Under the pieces are notes generated by a model. The model was not told where the DNA came from. It made no database searches and saw only the letters and a program-made list of their open reading frames with translations. From Adiantum capillus-veneris (Eukaryota > Streptophyta > Polypodiopsida > Polypodiales > Pteridaceae), in NCBI GenBank assembly GCA_014529385.2, contig CM043949.1:145623350-145687349 (forward strand): a stretch of 64,000 nt of DNA, read 5' to 3'. Below, piece by piece: positions 11,283 to 23,958 of the stretch. Within the stretch, counting starts at the first letter, position 1; every line of letters begins with the position of its first letter. A program made the translations under genes and the position numbers.

Positions 11283-12399
11283 AATGGTTCAAAAATTGAA
11301 TTGAACATTTGAAAAAAAAGAAAGACAATAGAAAATAAATAAGAGTATATAGACTATTGCTTACATTATCCCAATTATAGGCATGCCTTCCCTCTCCCAA
11401 GATATTGAAGAAACATCAAGAGACTTCTTAAAAGGAGGATGGGAGTGGCAGTCGCATGGGTACAATTATCATCCACCACTAAACGGTTGACATTGTGTCA
11501 AAACCTACAACACGACCTTGTTCTGATTATCTCTGGTCACACACATGTGTAAGGTTTCTAGTTTCTGAAACCTTAGAAATTGTACAAAGCCTGTTAAATT
11601 TAACTTGAAAACACTGTAGAATGATCCAACTATGTCTGATATTGGTATTTTTGGAATCATAACCAGAGTTTGACTATGGTTACTATTTTTCAGAATCAGA
11701 TTTCGATAAAATTTGGAAAAGTTACAAGCCCTGAAAGGTTACATTAGGAATTCAATTAGTTAAGTAAAATTGGATGGTTTTAGTAATTATTATTAATAAA
11801 GACTTTCTTATCCTAAGGTTCTAGAAATTACTGATATTTCCAATTTTCATCATTAAAAATCAGTGAAATTAGTAGAAATCGATTCTGGAAGCTGAGGGGA
11901 CTGTGTCGAGGTGTTGGAAACCTTCCTGGGATAGATTTACCAGCAAGTGGTGCTAGCTGGAAGCTGGGCCTTCCTTGAGGTGCCAGAACAGCCCAGGGAC
12001 CCTGAAAAGCTATAAAAAGACCCCTTCCTTCACAAAAAATTAGATTCGGAGCCTTGGTACATTCTCTCTCATCTAGAAAGACCTCTATGCAAAAATGTTG
12101 GTTAATCAATGTTAATTAGCACTAATCTTTCTTAATTAGTAAAGCTAGGTTAACCTATTTACAAATTTCTTAATTAATTGAAGATTAAACCTATGTATAC
12201 TAAAAAATTCTCTCCTAATTCAAAGTTCTCTACTGATTATTGTGATTAAGCTTAGGGATACTAAGCTAATTAATTATTATATCATATTAGGCTAAAATTA
12301 CTCATTTTAATCCCATTAATTAATGATAATTATACTAATTAATTTTAGATTAAGATGAGATAAATATTAGAGCTGTGTTAGATTGTCATTATGTTCGGA
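11283..12399. other. AT-rich region with a TATA-like site, no gene
   Basis: Mostly AT-rich. Around 11,870-12,050 it turns GC-richer and contains gctataaaaagacccc (about 12,010), which looks like an LTR-type core promoter on the plus strand. No matching LTR was found, so this is only a hint of an old element. Confidence 0.35.
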
Positions 12400-13200
12400 A
12401 AATTATCTTGTAATGTTTTGAGTAATTATCATAATTGGTTAAGCAAAATTATACTGTTTTTAAGAGAAAAGTAAAGGGGGAAATGATCAAACTAATCCAA
12501 AATGCTTTGAGATAATTATCAAAGATAAATTGCATCTTATGAAACCCATGACAATTATTTTAAACTCAGGTAATTATTCTAACTAATTATCTCAATAGAA
12601 TTACACTATTTTTAGGAGAAAATAAAGGAGGAAAAAAGCAAAATAATCCAAAATGATTTGAAATAATTAACAGAGGTAAATCACATTATATGAAACTTGT
12701 GATAATTATCTTAACCTCAGATAATTAGTATAACTAATTATCACAACAGAATTACACTGTTTTTAGGGAAAAATAAAGGGGGGGAAATAGCAAACTAATC
12801 CAAAATGATTTGAGATAATTATCAGGGGTAAATCATATCTTATGTAACTTGTGATAATTTCTTGCTATAAGATAATTATTCTAACTAATTATATCTACAA
12901 AATTATACTATTTTTAGGAGAAAATAAAAGGGGGAAATAGAAAACTATTCCAAAATGGTTTGAGATAATTATCAGAGGTAAATCACATCTTATGAAACCC
13001 GTGATAATTATCTTAACTTCAAATAATTAGTTTAACTAATTATTTCATCAGAATTACACTATTTCTGAAAATAGCAAATTAATCTAAAAACCTTTGAGAT
13101 AAATATCAGAGGTAAGACACACCTTGAGGAACCCATGATAAATATCTTTACCTCAAATAAATGGTTTAGATACTTATCTTCATTAAAAGTAATAGATTTT
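12400..13200. repeat. About 150-bp AT-rich tandem repeat, about five copies
   Basis: The landmark aatccaaaatg (with variants) appears near 12,493, 12,645, 12,797, 12,947 and 13,081. Each unit also holds a g-rich aataaaggggg patch and gataattatc. Copies are clearly diverged. Confidence 0.85.
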
Positions 13201-13734
13201 GTGTATAAACTAGGGAAAGAAAATTAGTAAATGAATTTATATAATTACACAATAAATACCTGAGGTCAAAAATCACTATTGAAGGTTGGTAAAATTACCT
13301 TAGCCTAAATAATTGGTATAACAAATTACTGTCGGGTGGCAAAGTTTGCCTAAATTAGACCATAAGTATAGAAGGGAAAAGTTATAAATCAATTTTATGA
13401 ATTAACCAAAAAATTCCTAAAGATAGAATATATCAAATCACATCTAGGGTGAGTAATCCACTAGCAGATAGGAAATATAATTTACTAAGGCAAAATATAA
13501 GATATTCTTGGAATATAGACTAAGGAGAAACCCAGTAAAATAGCTTCCCTAATTATATGATAATTATGGGAAAATACTAATAGTACAAGGAAGTTACAAG
13601 AGTTATATCTCATCCAATAAACTATCAAGGATACCTATTTATTCCAAAAATCCTTATTTTTGGGTAAAAAGGAAGAAAATAGATTAGTCAGTTAATCCTC
13701 TAATCGATAAAGTCCTTTTATAAAGGCTGCCAAT

Positions 13735-13962
13735 ATGGCTCCAAAGAGAACCAGAGGAAATCCTCTTACCGAGGAAGAGGATATTAGAAAAAAAAGAAAT
13801 AAAGCCATTCATGACCATGAGGCTGGGCATAGTCATAGGCCTACGGAGGAAAGTCTGCAGGCACCAGTGTACCAGCACATGGACGACCAGTCCCAAGTGG
13901 ATTTCTATTTTTGTCGCTTACGTCTTTCAAAGTTCATTTCTAAGTTAGCATTGCATACATAA
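13735..13962 (+). CDS. Short basic hypothetical ORF
   Basis: A 75-codon frame that starts MAPKRTRGNPLTEEEDIRKKRNK, with many Lys/Arg/Glu codons and few changes in composition until about residue 58. It may be the N-terminus of a retroelement protein or chance. A TATAAA lies only about 11 bp upstream, too close to be its core promoter. I recognise no family. Confidence 0.2.
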   Translation: MAPKRTRGNPLTEEEDIRKKRNKAIHDHEAGHSHRPTEESLQAPVYQHMDDQSQVDFYFCRLRLSKFISKLALHT

Positions 13963-15371
13963 GGGTTAGGAAGGATAAACTGGCTGTAAATGGAAGGTAA
14001 CTTCCAAGAAACCAACAAGCAGTGATTGAAAAATAGGAAAGTAATGATTGGGTTATGACTGATTGACCTAGCAAAGAAATGTTTGACCATCCTTAACACA
14101 GCTTTGTCTCAAGACACCTCGGATTCCTTGCAATATTTTACTCCAGGTAATGAGTAATGATGGCGATTCCTCCATGGAGGAGTCGGTTTCCTCAGTGCGC
14201 GTGGAGTCTTTACCCTGTGCTTGTTTGTGCTTGTGGATATTACTTAGGATATCAAGTTTATCCTAGAGGAACCGTCCGGTTGTATGGGCAACCAGTTGGC
14301 GTATGGGTGCCTGGACTATGGGTGATGGCTTTTTCCACCCCGAGTTTTATAAATAAGGAATGGGTGCCGTTTTTTCACCCTTGTATAGGTGGTCTTGAGA
14401 CAAACCAGTACTGGTCAGAGATACTTCAGAATGACAGTGCCTTGTCTTAAGTCTAAAGATGTTCATTTTCTAAAAGAATGTTTTCAATACTCTTTTCAAG
14501 GGTTGTCTTAATGAAATCCAGTTATGAAAGTTAAAAGAAATCATTGTTTTAATTGTGATAAGAATGTGGTAGTAATTAACAACAAAAGAATCATGTGTGA
14601 GTGCAGGGTGGTAAGTGGGGATTGAGTAAGGTTGTCAATCATGGACGGGTGGACCTGATTAGCCAGGTAACTATCCATTCCCGCGCACTAAAAACATCTA
14701 GAGACTTCTTCACTTGGAAGAGGAATCCACCAATGGTTGTGCCCTCACATATGCTAGGTGGAAAAAAGTATTGGCTAAGGAAACCTTAATATGAATGATG
14801 GAAGTTATAGGGCCGGAATAGTTGCTTTTTATTATTCAACAAGTCGTCTGGTTTCCACTGCGAAACAAGACTAGGTCTCCTTCTAGCGCTATAAGCCTAA
14901 ACCATTATCAATGGTAAGGGTGAATTCCCTAGAATTCTTCTTGTTTAGGGACTCTGATTTTATTAGGCCTAGAGACCTGTCAAGAGTCCCATCCCGCTTT
15001 TGGTGTCGATAGGTTTGGGGAACTTACAACATGTGTGACTTTTGATGAAAACTATGTGGGAAAATAAATATGCACACTTGTGGTGTGCAGAGTACATGGT
15101 TTGTGATATTATTGAGCATTATGGCTACTAAACTTAAGGATGAAAAGGAGGAAGGCAATGGAAGCAAGAAGAGAGACGAAGGGGAAGAGGAGATGGAGAG
15201 AGTCAGCAGAGAGAGAGAGAGGGAGAGGGAGAGGGAGAGGAGACGAGACATGGGAATGGGATTGTGCTAGCTATGGTGGATGAAAGAGAAAAACTGTGCA
15301 CACAAGTGAGTGTGTCTTTGCTAGATTATCACTCAAGAAAACTAGGTTCCAAGATCGACTAACTTGGACTC

Positions 15372-15414
<43 letters not shown>

Positions 15415-16642
15415 TGTTAGACACACATACACACAAACCTACAAGCCAACGTGAAAAGAATCTCCCCTTGATGCTGGGAAGTAGTCCATAAGCAAGAATC
15501 TCACCTCTGGCAATGCGTTAGGCAATAGTTCTGCAGCAGGTGAGGAGACAGAGGGCAAGAGAAGAGGCGGAGAATGAGGGAAATGCACAGGGAAAGACCT
15601 GTGGGTTCGTTTTTTGTAGGGTCTATCAGTACAGGTGCCGGTAGAGACGTTGAAAAAAAATTCATACACGTGTCGGAAAGTACCTCGATACAGACACCGA
15701 AATAGCTTCCGGTACATGCATCAAAAATTCAATTTTTTTTTAATTATAAAATTAACCTCTCCAAATTTACCTACACATATACCAACACCTGCCATTGATG
15801 CCAGTAATTTGACGTCAGAATTCAAGCAGGCTCTTGTAGTGTTAGACCATTATATATTAAAGAATTCTACTTAATTCAAATTTTATGCAATCCATCCTCA
15901 AACTTTCCTACAATGTTTTGAAATACATTATTTTTGCTATGATCGGATAGATTGCTTGAATTTTTTGATGATCCTCATTAGATAGATTGCTTGAATTTTT
16001 TGATGGCCCTATAATTGAGTGTGCATTGCTCCAACTCCTTCTACTCTGAAGTGGATTCCTTTACATCATGCGACCATGTATAATTTTTACTACAAAAAAA
16101 CATAGAAATGTGTATCAACAATATAATAATAAATACCACATCATACATCAAAGATTAAGATTTACCTTAGGACTACTACAGGAATCCTACAAGTATTCCC
16201 GCTTCTCTTTTTTCACATGTTCACCTTGTTGAGCGGCCCTTTCCATCGTATCTTAGAGACTAATGAATGACAAAAAAATCTCAAGATCATCCATTACAAA
16301 AAACATAAACTTTGCATGGGCCTTCTCTAATTTTAAGAAATTGAGGCTAATTTTGTGTAGACTTTGGGGGACAAGTGCATTCAATAAGCTACTTTTGACT
16401 AGGACTCTCTAGTATTTTTTTAGGGCCATGTATGAGGTGGTCACCCTAGAGGTCCCGTTCTCTCTCTAGCTCTTTGAAAGGAAAACTTCCATCCCTTTTC
16501 CATGCCACATCATCAAAGACGTGCATAAACCCAAGCTAAGGAATTACTTTTTTCAAAAATCCTATTTTGACATAATTTCTACTTAAGAGTTATTTGCAAC
16601 CTATATACATATCAAAAAAATCATTTCTGCACCATTTTTTTA
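13963..16642. other. Long intergenic stretch with microsatellites
   Basis: No convincing gene in 2.7 kb. It holds a (GA)n patch near 15,205-15,242, a (CA)n run near 15,379-15,412, and a set of ggtacatg/cgatac-type motifs near 15,610-15,720 that recur at 22,570-22,770. The direct repeat agattgcttgaattttttgat occurs twice near 15,950-16,000. Confidence 0.5.
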
Positions 16643-16648
16643 CCGGGC

Positions 16649-17660
16649 TTGAAGGTGAAATCAAGCGGGTGGATTGCATGCTGGTGAGCCGCTGAGGATC
16701 TGGCCATAAATGAGAAGAAGATCAGCAAGTTGCGGGGCTGGCCGGGTACAAAACAGAAAAGGCTGGGGTCGCCATAAGGAGAGAGGGCCGAAAGTTGTAA
16801 TTGGAGTCAAGTGCAACGAAAAGAGTTGGAGATTGCGTCTGGAGGCCAGGTGTGCAAGGCCGCAAGAGAGTTTGGAAGCCGTATGTAGTTGGTGGCTGCC
16901 AAGGGAAGAAAAGGGAGGACCATCGACTATAAATAGTGCTATGTACAATACTTGTCCAAGGAGAGCTAAGAAGGGAGTGCTACCCTAGGAGAGCATTGTT
17001 GCAAAAGGAGGATGCGAGTTGCATATGAGGTGTTGAGAGCATGATTACAAGGTATGGTAGCCAGGGCCGAGAGACTATCCTGTGGGTTTTATTGGGGGTT
17101 GTGGTTGGTAAAGGCACATAGCCACCAGGTCGTAAAGGGAGAGGGCAGTCACATAGCATGGAAGTGGTCGCCAAGTGATGCCATCATTGTATTTCGATAA
17201 TTTTTATGTGATGCATAGTGTGCTTGTAGTTGTCTTGAGTGGTTTGAATTCAATTGTGATTTCCCTCTAATCTCCAGCACTAAGTGTGTGGTAGCGTTCG
17301 CTCCGGACAGGTTGTGTGTGTGTGCAGAGAGGGAGGGAGGGAATGATTGAGTGAGCTATTTTGTGTGTGGTTGAGACGTGTGTCGCCTCCCTATGTGAGT
17401 GCATTTACAGATTGGGGATTTGTATGCATCTAGTGGTTTCGGGATATGATGGCTTGTTGATGGGTTTATTGGACTGAAGTGCTCATGTGGGAGTGCGGGT
17501 AGTAGTGATTGCTTGTAGGCGAGTCCATGGTGTGAAGGTTGGCAGATAGTATGCGTGTGTACGTGATTCTGTGTGGTTACGGGTGCCGGATATTTACGTG
17601 GGCTATAGAGAGGCAGTGTATTGTGTACCGGGAGTTTTCCCCATTTCCCCCTTCCCATCA
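16649..17660 (+). repeat. 5' LTR of the gag-only element
   Basis: Matches 20,689-21,680. A TATA box (ctataaatagtgc) lies near 16,927. Small open frames inside are shared by both LTRs and are not genes. Confidence 0.82.
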
Positions 17661-17699
17661 GTGGTGCCCCCACGGAGGATCTACTAATTTCTCCTCAAT

Positions 17700-18647
17700 G
17701 AAGTTGTAAAGCCTAAAGATGATGCATGATATTGACTTGGTGCTTGCTGGAAAAGAAGAGGTTGCGGATTGGTTTTCCGATCTAGATCTATACCTGTTGC
17801 AGTTGAGAATTAGTGGACATCAAACCAAATAAAAGGCCCTACCATCGGTTCTACAAGGACGAGCCAAAGCCTGGTTTGAAGGATTGAAGATTGCAGATCG
17901 TCAATCACTAAGCGAGATTCGCAAACAGTTTGTTGAAGCTTTTCAGAAGCGGGTTTCTCCATCGGACTTGGGTGAACATTGAGCAAGGGAAAGCAGGATG
18001 TTAGTGAAGATTTTGCTTTGTTTTTGCGTAAATTTGAATCTATTTAGGAGGGACTAGCTGCTATTACATGTGTGCGAAATGGAGATTATTTCAAGCGAGA
18101 GAAGTTTCTAGCCTGCTTGCATCCGCAAATCAAAGAGAAGGTTGAGTTCGGTGGTGCAGAGGACTATGAGCAAATGGTTTGCTTGGCAAACGCAAAGATC
18201 AGGAAAGCAAAGAAGAAGCTGGAGATGGGTTTGTTGAAGCCGGCAGACTATGGATACAGCTCGACAATGGAGTTGCGTCATGCCATGAAGCCAAAGGGGA
18301 GTTCAAGCGTCAAAGAGGGACTAGCTGCTTTTACATGTGTGTGAAATGGAGATTATTTCAAGCGAGGGAAGTTTCTAGCTTGCTTGCATCCGAAAATCAA
18401 AGAGAAGGTTGAGTTCGGTGGTGTAGAGGACTATGAGCAAATGGTTTTCTTGGCAAAGGCAAAGAGCAGGAAAGCAAAGAAGAAGCTGAAGATAGGTTTG
18501 TTGAAGCCGACAGACTATGGATATAGCTCGACAATGGAGTTGCGTCATGCCATGAAGCCAAAGGGGAGTTCAAGCGTCAAAGAGGTAGCTACTTTGCCAG
18601 TGGTAAGCCATTCTCGTCATTCATTTCAGTTTGTACCTCCAATTTGA
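17700..18647 (+). pseudogene. Decayed gag with an in-frame 267-bp duplication
   Basis: Translation by eye gives WFSDLDLYLLQLRISGHQTK, then ALPSVLQGRAKAWFEGL and IRKQFVEAFQKR, a retrotrans_gag pattern. Several stops interrupt it. From 18,051 a block coding for NGDYFKREKFLACLHPQIKEK and on to KPKGSSSVKE is repeated at 18,318, an offset of 267 bp or 89 codons. In the first block the codon after CV is CGA (Arg), in the second TGA (stop). The two open parts are 18,072-18,344 and 18,384-18,647. Confidence 0.75.
18051..18584 (+). repeat. 267-bp in-frame direct duplication within gag
   Basis: Units 18,051-18,317 and 18,318-18,584 differ at only a few sites. The unit is a whole number of codons. Confidence 0.9.
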
Positions 18648-18737
18648 TGTGCTGCTATACAAGAGTTTGTTAGCCCGGCCACCAGCACGGATATAGTGTT
18701 GGTCAAAGCGTACATGCATGAAGAATCATAGGAAGCT

Positions 18738-19145
18738 ATGGATCAGAGCTCACATGACAAGTTTTACAATGTTGCCAAAGCAATGGTAGAAGTTGTACCG
18801 GAAGAAGCTAGCGAGAGGGTTGGGCAACCTTGCCCTACTGATCGTGTTGAAGAGCGGCAGTGCATTCCACAAGGTGTTGATGATGTCGACCTATCAAAAA
18901 ATGAGGTAATAGATCATGGATTTCTCTTTTTCTTAGCAGATGATATGGTCGTACAAGAAGGCCTTGAAGAACAGGTTAGTGTCCAACCAAAGGTGGTCAA
19001 GCAATCCAATTTTCTCTCGCATGAAGTGGTTGAAGATAAAGTATCAAAAGCTATGGCAGACAGGGATTTGCATAGTGAATCAGCTATAGAAGGTATGCAT
19101 AGTGAATCAGGTATTCGAAGGACCTACAATAGAAGGTATGCTTGA
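18738..19145 (+). CDS. Acidic hypothetical frame inside the gag-only element
   Basis: A 135-codon frame rich in Glu, Asp and Val. It contains repeated VVEQ/EDKV-like pieces and a short duplicated HSES.IEGMHSES near its end. I recognise no protease DTGA motif or other domain. It may be the remnant of the linker between gag and pol. The following sequence to 20,688 shows no pol gene. Confidence 0.3.
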   Translation: MDQSSHDKFYNVAKAMVEVVPEEASERVGQPCPTDRVEERQCIPQGVDDVDLSKNEVIDHGFLFFLADDMVVQEGLEEQVSVQPKVVKQSNFLSHEVVEDKVSKAMADRDLHSESAIEGMHSESGIRRTYNRRYA

Positions 19146-20688
19146 AAAACAGGTAGGCTTGGTTCTCCAAGAAGATGTGCCATTGGAAGACAGGTTGCCA
19201 AAGGTTTGTACCATGCTGTTAGTGTTCATGTTTCTGACAGTTGCTTTACAAGCGGTTCTGCATTTTTTGCAAAGTTTTTTGGATGCAGATTATGGTATAG
19301 AGAACTCTCTATCAAGTAAGAGCATCATGATGTATGGTGCAGATGCTTCATAGGTGGGTGAATAGACTACTTTTGTGTATCGAGAAAACTTGTGGATCCA
19401 TGTTGTCAAGGGTCAGCTACATGCATGGTTGGCTTATAGATTTACTAGAGCGAAGCGGGGATGGTTTGTATATGTTTTACAGCGGGGTGGTACTGCTCAA
19501 AACCATCCCTTTGACCCAGGAGGGGCCTATACTGCGCTTGGGGAAGCTCGGGGCTCTCCATTCAATCCGGGGGGTTTATGCAGCTAATAAGATCTCCCTC
19601 TCTATCTATCTATACAGTTGTACATACTACATATAGCTTCTTATTATGCTATCATGTTCTCGCTTCTTATCCAGTTTTCTAATATCTAAGTAATACTGTG
19701 GTTGAGCATGAATGCTCAACGAGGGGTTGGGCAATGATGCTACGGCTGAGGATGGCCGAGCAACGGAAGTGTCAACAACAGGTACATGGAGGTGTGCAGG
19801 TTGATGGGAGAGTGATGATGCATTTGATAGGTGCAGATTGGAACAAGTGGGACTATGGTGTGTATGCAAGATTCGGCATCTTGTTGGTCAAGTTGTGTAT
19901 TTTGAGCTCTATTGGTTGATGTGCTTCAAGGTTATCAACACATGGAGGTGACATGTTATGTATGCAATATGAATGCTCCATTTTGCTGAACTAAAGGTTT
20001 TTTTAATACCAGAAGGCACTTGTCCAATGGGGAATTATGGGAGCACAAGGTGGTCGACGATCGTGTTGGTTGTCACAACTCCTGCAGGAGAAGATCTCCT
20101 CATCTGGGAACCATTTTTACTTTGTGGAGCGGGCTTTGTTGATATGTGTCCATGTGGCCTTCTCAATGGAATCATTATTCAAATTGATAGAGCAACCTTA
20201 CATTGCATTTCCTGACGTGTGAAGCGGAACTAAGGAAGGTTTTTTATTTAAGCAAAGCTTAAAATGAACAGGAAAAAAAAATGAGCAGTTGACGCCACTA
20301 CAGATAGCGGGTGGCCGAGAGTGGAAGTAGGAGGGAAACCGCGTAAGCTGCAGGTCCAGAGTTGCATGGAGGAGAGGTGGGCTGCCTGGTAGCGAGCAGG
20401 GCCAGTAGGGGCTGCATGAAGAGGGAGGTCCTAGGTGCATAACGGGGAGTTGCAGGGCAGCGCTAAAGGAGGGCGGCCAGCCTTGCATGACATGGTGTGG
20501 TGCAACTTACAAGGCAGGTCGACAATAGGGGGAGAGATCAGAGGAGGAGGGTCACCGACCTGCTAGAGGAGCTAGGGGAAGCTCCTGTGTTGCAGAAAGA
20601 TCTCATCACGGGCTAACAAAATCAATTAGGGGAGGAGGATGTTGCTAGAGATAACACATAATGAGAACAGATGAGGAGCACTCCGGGC

Positions 20689-21680
20689 TTGCAATCAAGC
20701 CGGTGGATTGCATGCTGGTAAGGCGGTGAGGATCTGGCCATAAACGAGAAGAAGATGAGCAAGTTGCAGGGCTGGCTGGGTACAAAAGAGAAAAGGCTGG
20801 GTCGCGATAAGGAGAGAGAGTTGAAAGCTCTAATTGGATTCAAGTGCAACGAAACGAGTTGGAGATTGCCTCTTGTGGCAAGGTGTGCAAGGCCGCAAGA
20901 GAGTTTGGAAGCCGTATGCAGTTGGAGGTCATCAAGGGAAGAAAAGGGAGGACCATCGACTGTAAATAGTGCTACAGTTAATTGGCCAAGGAGAGCTAAA
21001 AAGGGTGTGCTACCCTAGGAGAGCGCTGTTGCAAAAGAAGGATGTGAGTCGCATATGAGGTGCCGAGAGCATGACTACAGGGTATGGTAGCCAGGGCCGA
21101 GAGGCTATCGTGTGGGTTTTATTGGGGGCTGCAGTTGGTGAAGGCACATAGCCACCAGGTTGTAAAGGGAGAGGGCAGTCACATAGCATGAAAGTGGTTG
21201 CCAAGTGATGCCATCGTTGTATTTCGATACTTTTTATGTTATGCATAGTGTGCTTCTAGTTGTCTTGAGTGGTTTGATTTCAATTGTCGTTTCCCTCTAA
21301 TCTCGAGCAGTGAGTTCGGCTGCGGACAGGTTGTGTGTGTGTGTGTGCAGAGAGGGACGGAGGGAATGAGTGAGTGAGCTATTTTGTGTGTGGTGGAGGC
21401 ATGTGTCGCCTCCCTGTGTGAGTGCATTTATAGATTGGGGAGTTGTATGCATCTAGTGGTGTCAGGATATGATGGTTTGTTGATGGGTTTATTGGACTGA
21501 AGTGCTCATGTGTGAGTGCGGGTAGTCATGATTGCTTGTAGGTCAGTCCATGGTTTGAAGGTTGGCACATAGTATGCGTGTGTACGTGATTTTGTGTGGT
21601 TAGGGGTGCTGGATATTTACCTAGGCTATAGAGAGGTAGTGTATTGTGTGCCGGGAGTTGTTCCCATTTCCCCCTTCCCA
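20689..21680 (+). repeat. 3' LTR of the gag-only element
   Basis: Direct repeat of 16,649-17,660 with many substitutions, so the insertion is old. The TATA of the 5' LTR is changed here to actgtaaatagtgc (about 20,960). Confidence 0.82.
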
Positions 21681-21929
21681 ATGCCGAGAGGAGAAGTATG
21701 GGTACAAGCATGGAATTGTGGCCCTTTTGACCCAGTTGCTGTGCAGGAGGAGGGAGAGGATATTCACTAGCAGGCATTACCATGAGGATCTTCTTGATAT
21801 AGTCTTACTTAGTCATCTTGATACAGTCTTCTTGGTACAACCTTTTTTGTAGCTGTGGTCTTCTTGATATAGTCTTACTTAGTGATTGTTTGCATGTACA
21901 TTTTTATAGTGCTTATATTTATGGTTTTG

Positions 21930-22240
21930 TATTCCGTTTGCGATTATGATTGTGGTATGACAATTAGGTTATGGTTATGGTTTTGCAATCATGGTATGGC
22001 ATAGAGGTTGTGGTCATGGTTTGGCAATCAAGTTATAGTTATGGTTTTGCAATCATGATATGGTTAGGGTTTAGCACTCAAGTTATGGTTATGGTTTTGC
22101 AATGATGGTATGGCAATCATGTGATGATTATGGTTTGGCAATCAGATTATGGTTGTGGTTATTGGTTTTCAATGATGGTATGGTTGTTATGATTATGGTA
22201 TGACAAGCAAGTTATGGTAATGGTTATGTTATAGGAAGTG
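21930..22240. repeat. Degenerate minisatellite of ggttatggttttgcaatcat type
   Basis: Irregular repeats of about 30-60 bp made of ttatggttatggttttgcaat and catggtatggcaat run through this block. No coding sense. Confidence 0.8.
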
Positions 22241-23271
22241 GGTTATGTTTATGGTTTTGCAGTTTTCGAATCATGTTTTAATTATGGCTATAAATTTTTT
22301 AATGTCGTTGTGTCTATGGTTTGGGAGTCGCTGTTATGGTTATGCTTTTGAGAACTTTTCATGATTAAGCCTTTGAATTTGAGGTTTTGTTCTTTTTACA
22401 GTTTTGCTAATCTGTATACACTCGCTCTTTAGCGTCAACTTGTAGGTGGAGTGCGGTTGCTTGTGCACTCTTCCTTTAGGCAGAGAGGGTTGTTTTCTGT
22501 TGCTACAGTACATGCAACATCAATTCCCAGCCCTCTCTATCCAAAAAAATATTTTGCAGGTTTGGTTGTTAGTACAGAATTCGGTACATGCACCGGGATG
22601 GGCCTCGAAACAATTGTCGAAATATTAAAAAAAATACCGTTGCATGTTACCGCGTGTGTATTGATGCATGTAACAACGTGCATTTCGACAATTTTTGGAC
22701 CGATACATGTACCGACGACACGATACTGACGTGTATTCCGATGCTTATTCCAACGCATTTTACTTTTAAAAGAAGCTTTGTCTCGTCGATATCTGCACCG
22801 TACTGTAAGGTAACCATGGAGGGCTATGCTGCCACCATGCATAGAGGAGGGTTGGGCTTTCTTAAGGTGAACTCATAAAAAAGATGGACCGATTTTCGTA
22901 CCTGAGCATTGTCAATAAGTAGGTTGTAACTTTTCATAAGTACTTCCACGATCTTTACACTCATTATCTTCTGTAGTCTTGTATTTTTTTTTTCCAAGAT
23001 GATTTTCTATCCTAAGTAATCATCACACATTGAGTCATAGGACTCACGTTTTACCACTTCATTTAAAATCTTATTTTGAACTCCACGTAAGTAATTTTAC
23101 TAACTAAATATAGAATAGCTTTAGGTATTTAGAGCATTCATAATCTCAATGTTGAACTCTTGCATTAGGGAATATACTCTAGACAAGGCCACATGAGCTT
23201 GGTTCACCATCTTATTAGAGACCAAGAAAAGGGAAAGGATGCCATAACAATTCTCACACTTAACTAAGCAG
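22241..23271. other. Intergenic, with a cluster of catg-centred motifs
   Basis: No gene. At 22,570-22,770 short motifs such as ggtacatgcaccg, gcatgtaac and gatacatgtaccg alternate in both orientations, similar to 15,610-15,720. This may be the end region of an unknown transposon. Confidence 0.4.
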
Positions 23272-23289
23272 CCCCCCCCTCCCCCCCCA

Positions 23290-23764
23290 CCTCGTCACTA
23301 AATGACACCTCCCCTGGGAGGTGGGATCAATGGCCCACAGTAGGCGTCACGAGGCGGGTGCAATCCGGGCCATTCGATCGACATTTAAACTAGGTGTGAA
23401 CTAAGCGTGAACTCGGAGATATGTGCACAACATCAAATTTGGTGTGAACTCGGCGTGAACACGGTGTGAACTAGGTGTGAACTGGGGAGGGCGTGCACAC
23501 CACACCAAATTTGGTGTGAACTAGGTGTAAACCTGTCCGGGACGCCGTGATCTATAAACTTATCTCACACACACCTTTCAACGAGCACGCGTTAGCCTAG
23601 TGGTTAGAGTCAATCCTGTGGGGGAGAGGATAGTGGGTTCAAGTCCCGGATCTGAGAAAGTGAGAATCTTTTGCATTCCGTATGCAATCCAACGATCACG
23701 ATCAACCGATGATCGTGAGCCATTGATCCCATCTCCAAATGAAGGTGTCAATTAGTGACGAGGC
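23290..23764. mobile_element. Short TIR element carrying tRNA-like A and B boxes
   Basis: The left end (23,290-23,337; cctcgtcactaaatgacacc and gtgggatcaatggccca) is the reverse complement, with some changes, of the right end (23,718-23,764; gccattgatccc and ggtgtcaattagtgacgagg). Poly-C tracts sit outside both. Inside are repeats of ggtgtgaact (23,390-23,535), then a pol III A box (ttagcctagtggttagagt, 23,592) and B box (ggttcaagtcc, 23,636). The boxes look like a tRNA-derived SINE head, but a cloverleaf cannot be folded, so this is not a tRNA gene. It is either a MITE with a captured tRNA-like promoter or a SINE inside a MITE. Confidence 0.7.
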
Positions 23765-23909
23765 CCCCCCACTCCCCCCCCCCCCCCCCCCCCCCCCCAA
23801 AAAAAAACAAACAAAACACACAAACAAGACAATTAAGAGGAAGAACTTAAAAAGAGGAGAAATCTAACATAGTAGGAACAATCTCAAGAGACAAAGATCT
23901 ATCGAAGAA

Positions 23910-23958
<49 letters not shown>

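Larger units (their letters stand above)
16649..21680 (+). mobile_element. Gag-only LTR retrotransposon with both LTRs
   Basis: A direct repeat of about 1.0 kb flanks about 3 kb. The repeats share the opening caagc.ggtggattgcatgctgg and the end ccatttcccccttccca. A primer site tggtgcccccacggaggat (17,662) follows the 5' copy. The inside holds a decayed gag and one unknown frame, but no protease, RT or integrase. It could only have moved with help from a full element that shares the same primer-site type (element 1 or the 9.3-kb relative). Confidence 0.82.

Noticed and set aside
14157-14450. 97-codon frame as a membrane protein
   Set aside because: The Trp/Tyr-rich text has no clear domain, and neighbouring sequence in the same block is non-coding.
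16710-16988. Paralogous open frames at 16,710-16,988 and 20,755-21,018 as a gene family
   Set aside because: They are the same part of the two LTRs of one retrotransposon.
23584-23660. A true tRNA gene
   Set aside because: A and B boxes are present but no acceptor or anticodon stem can be formed.
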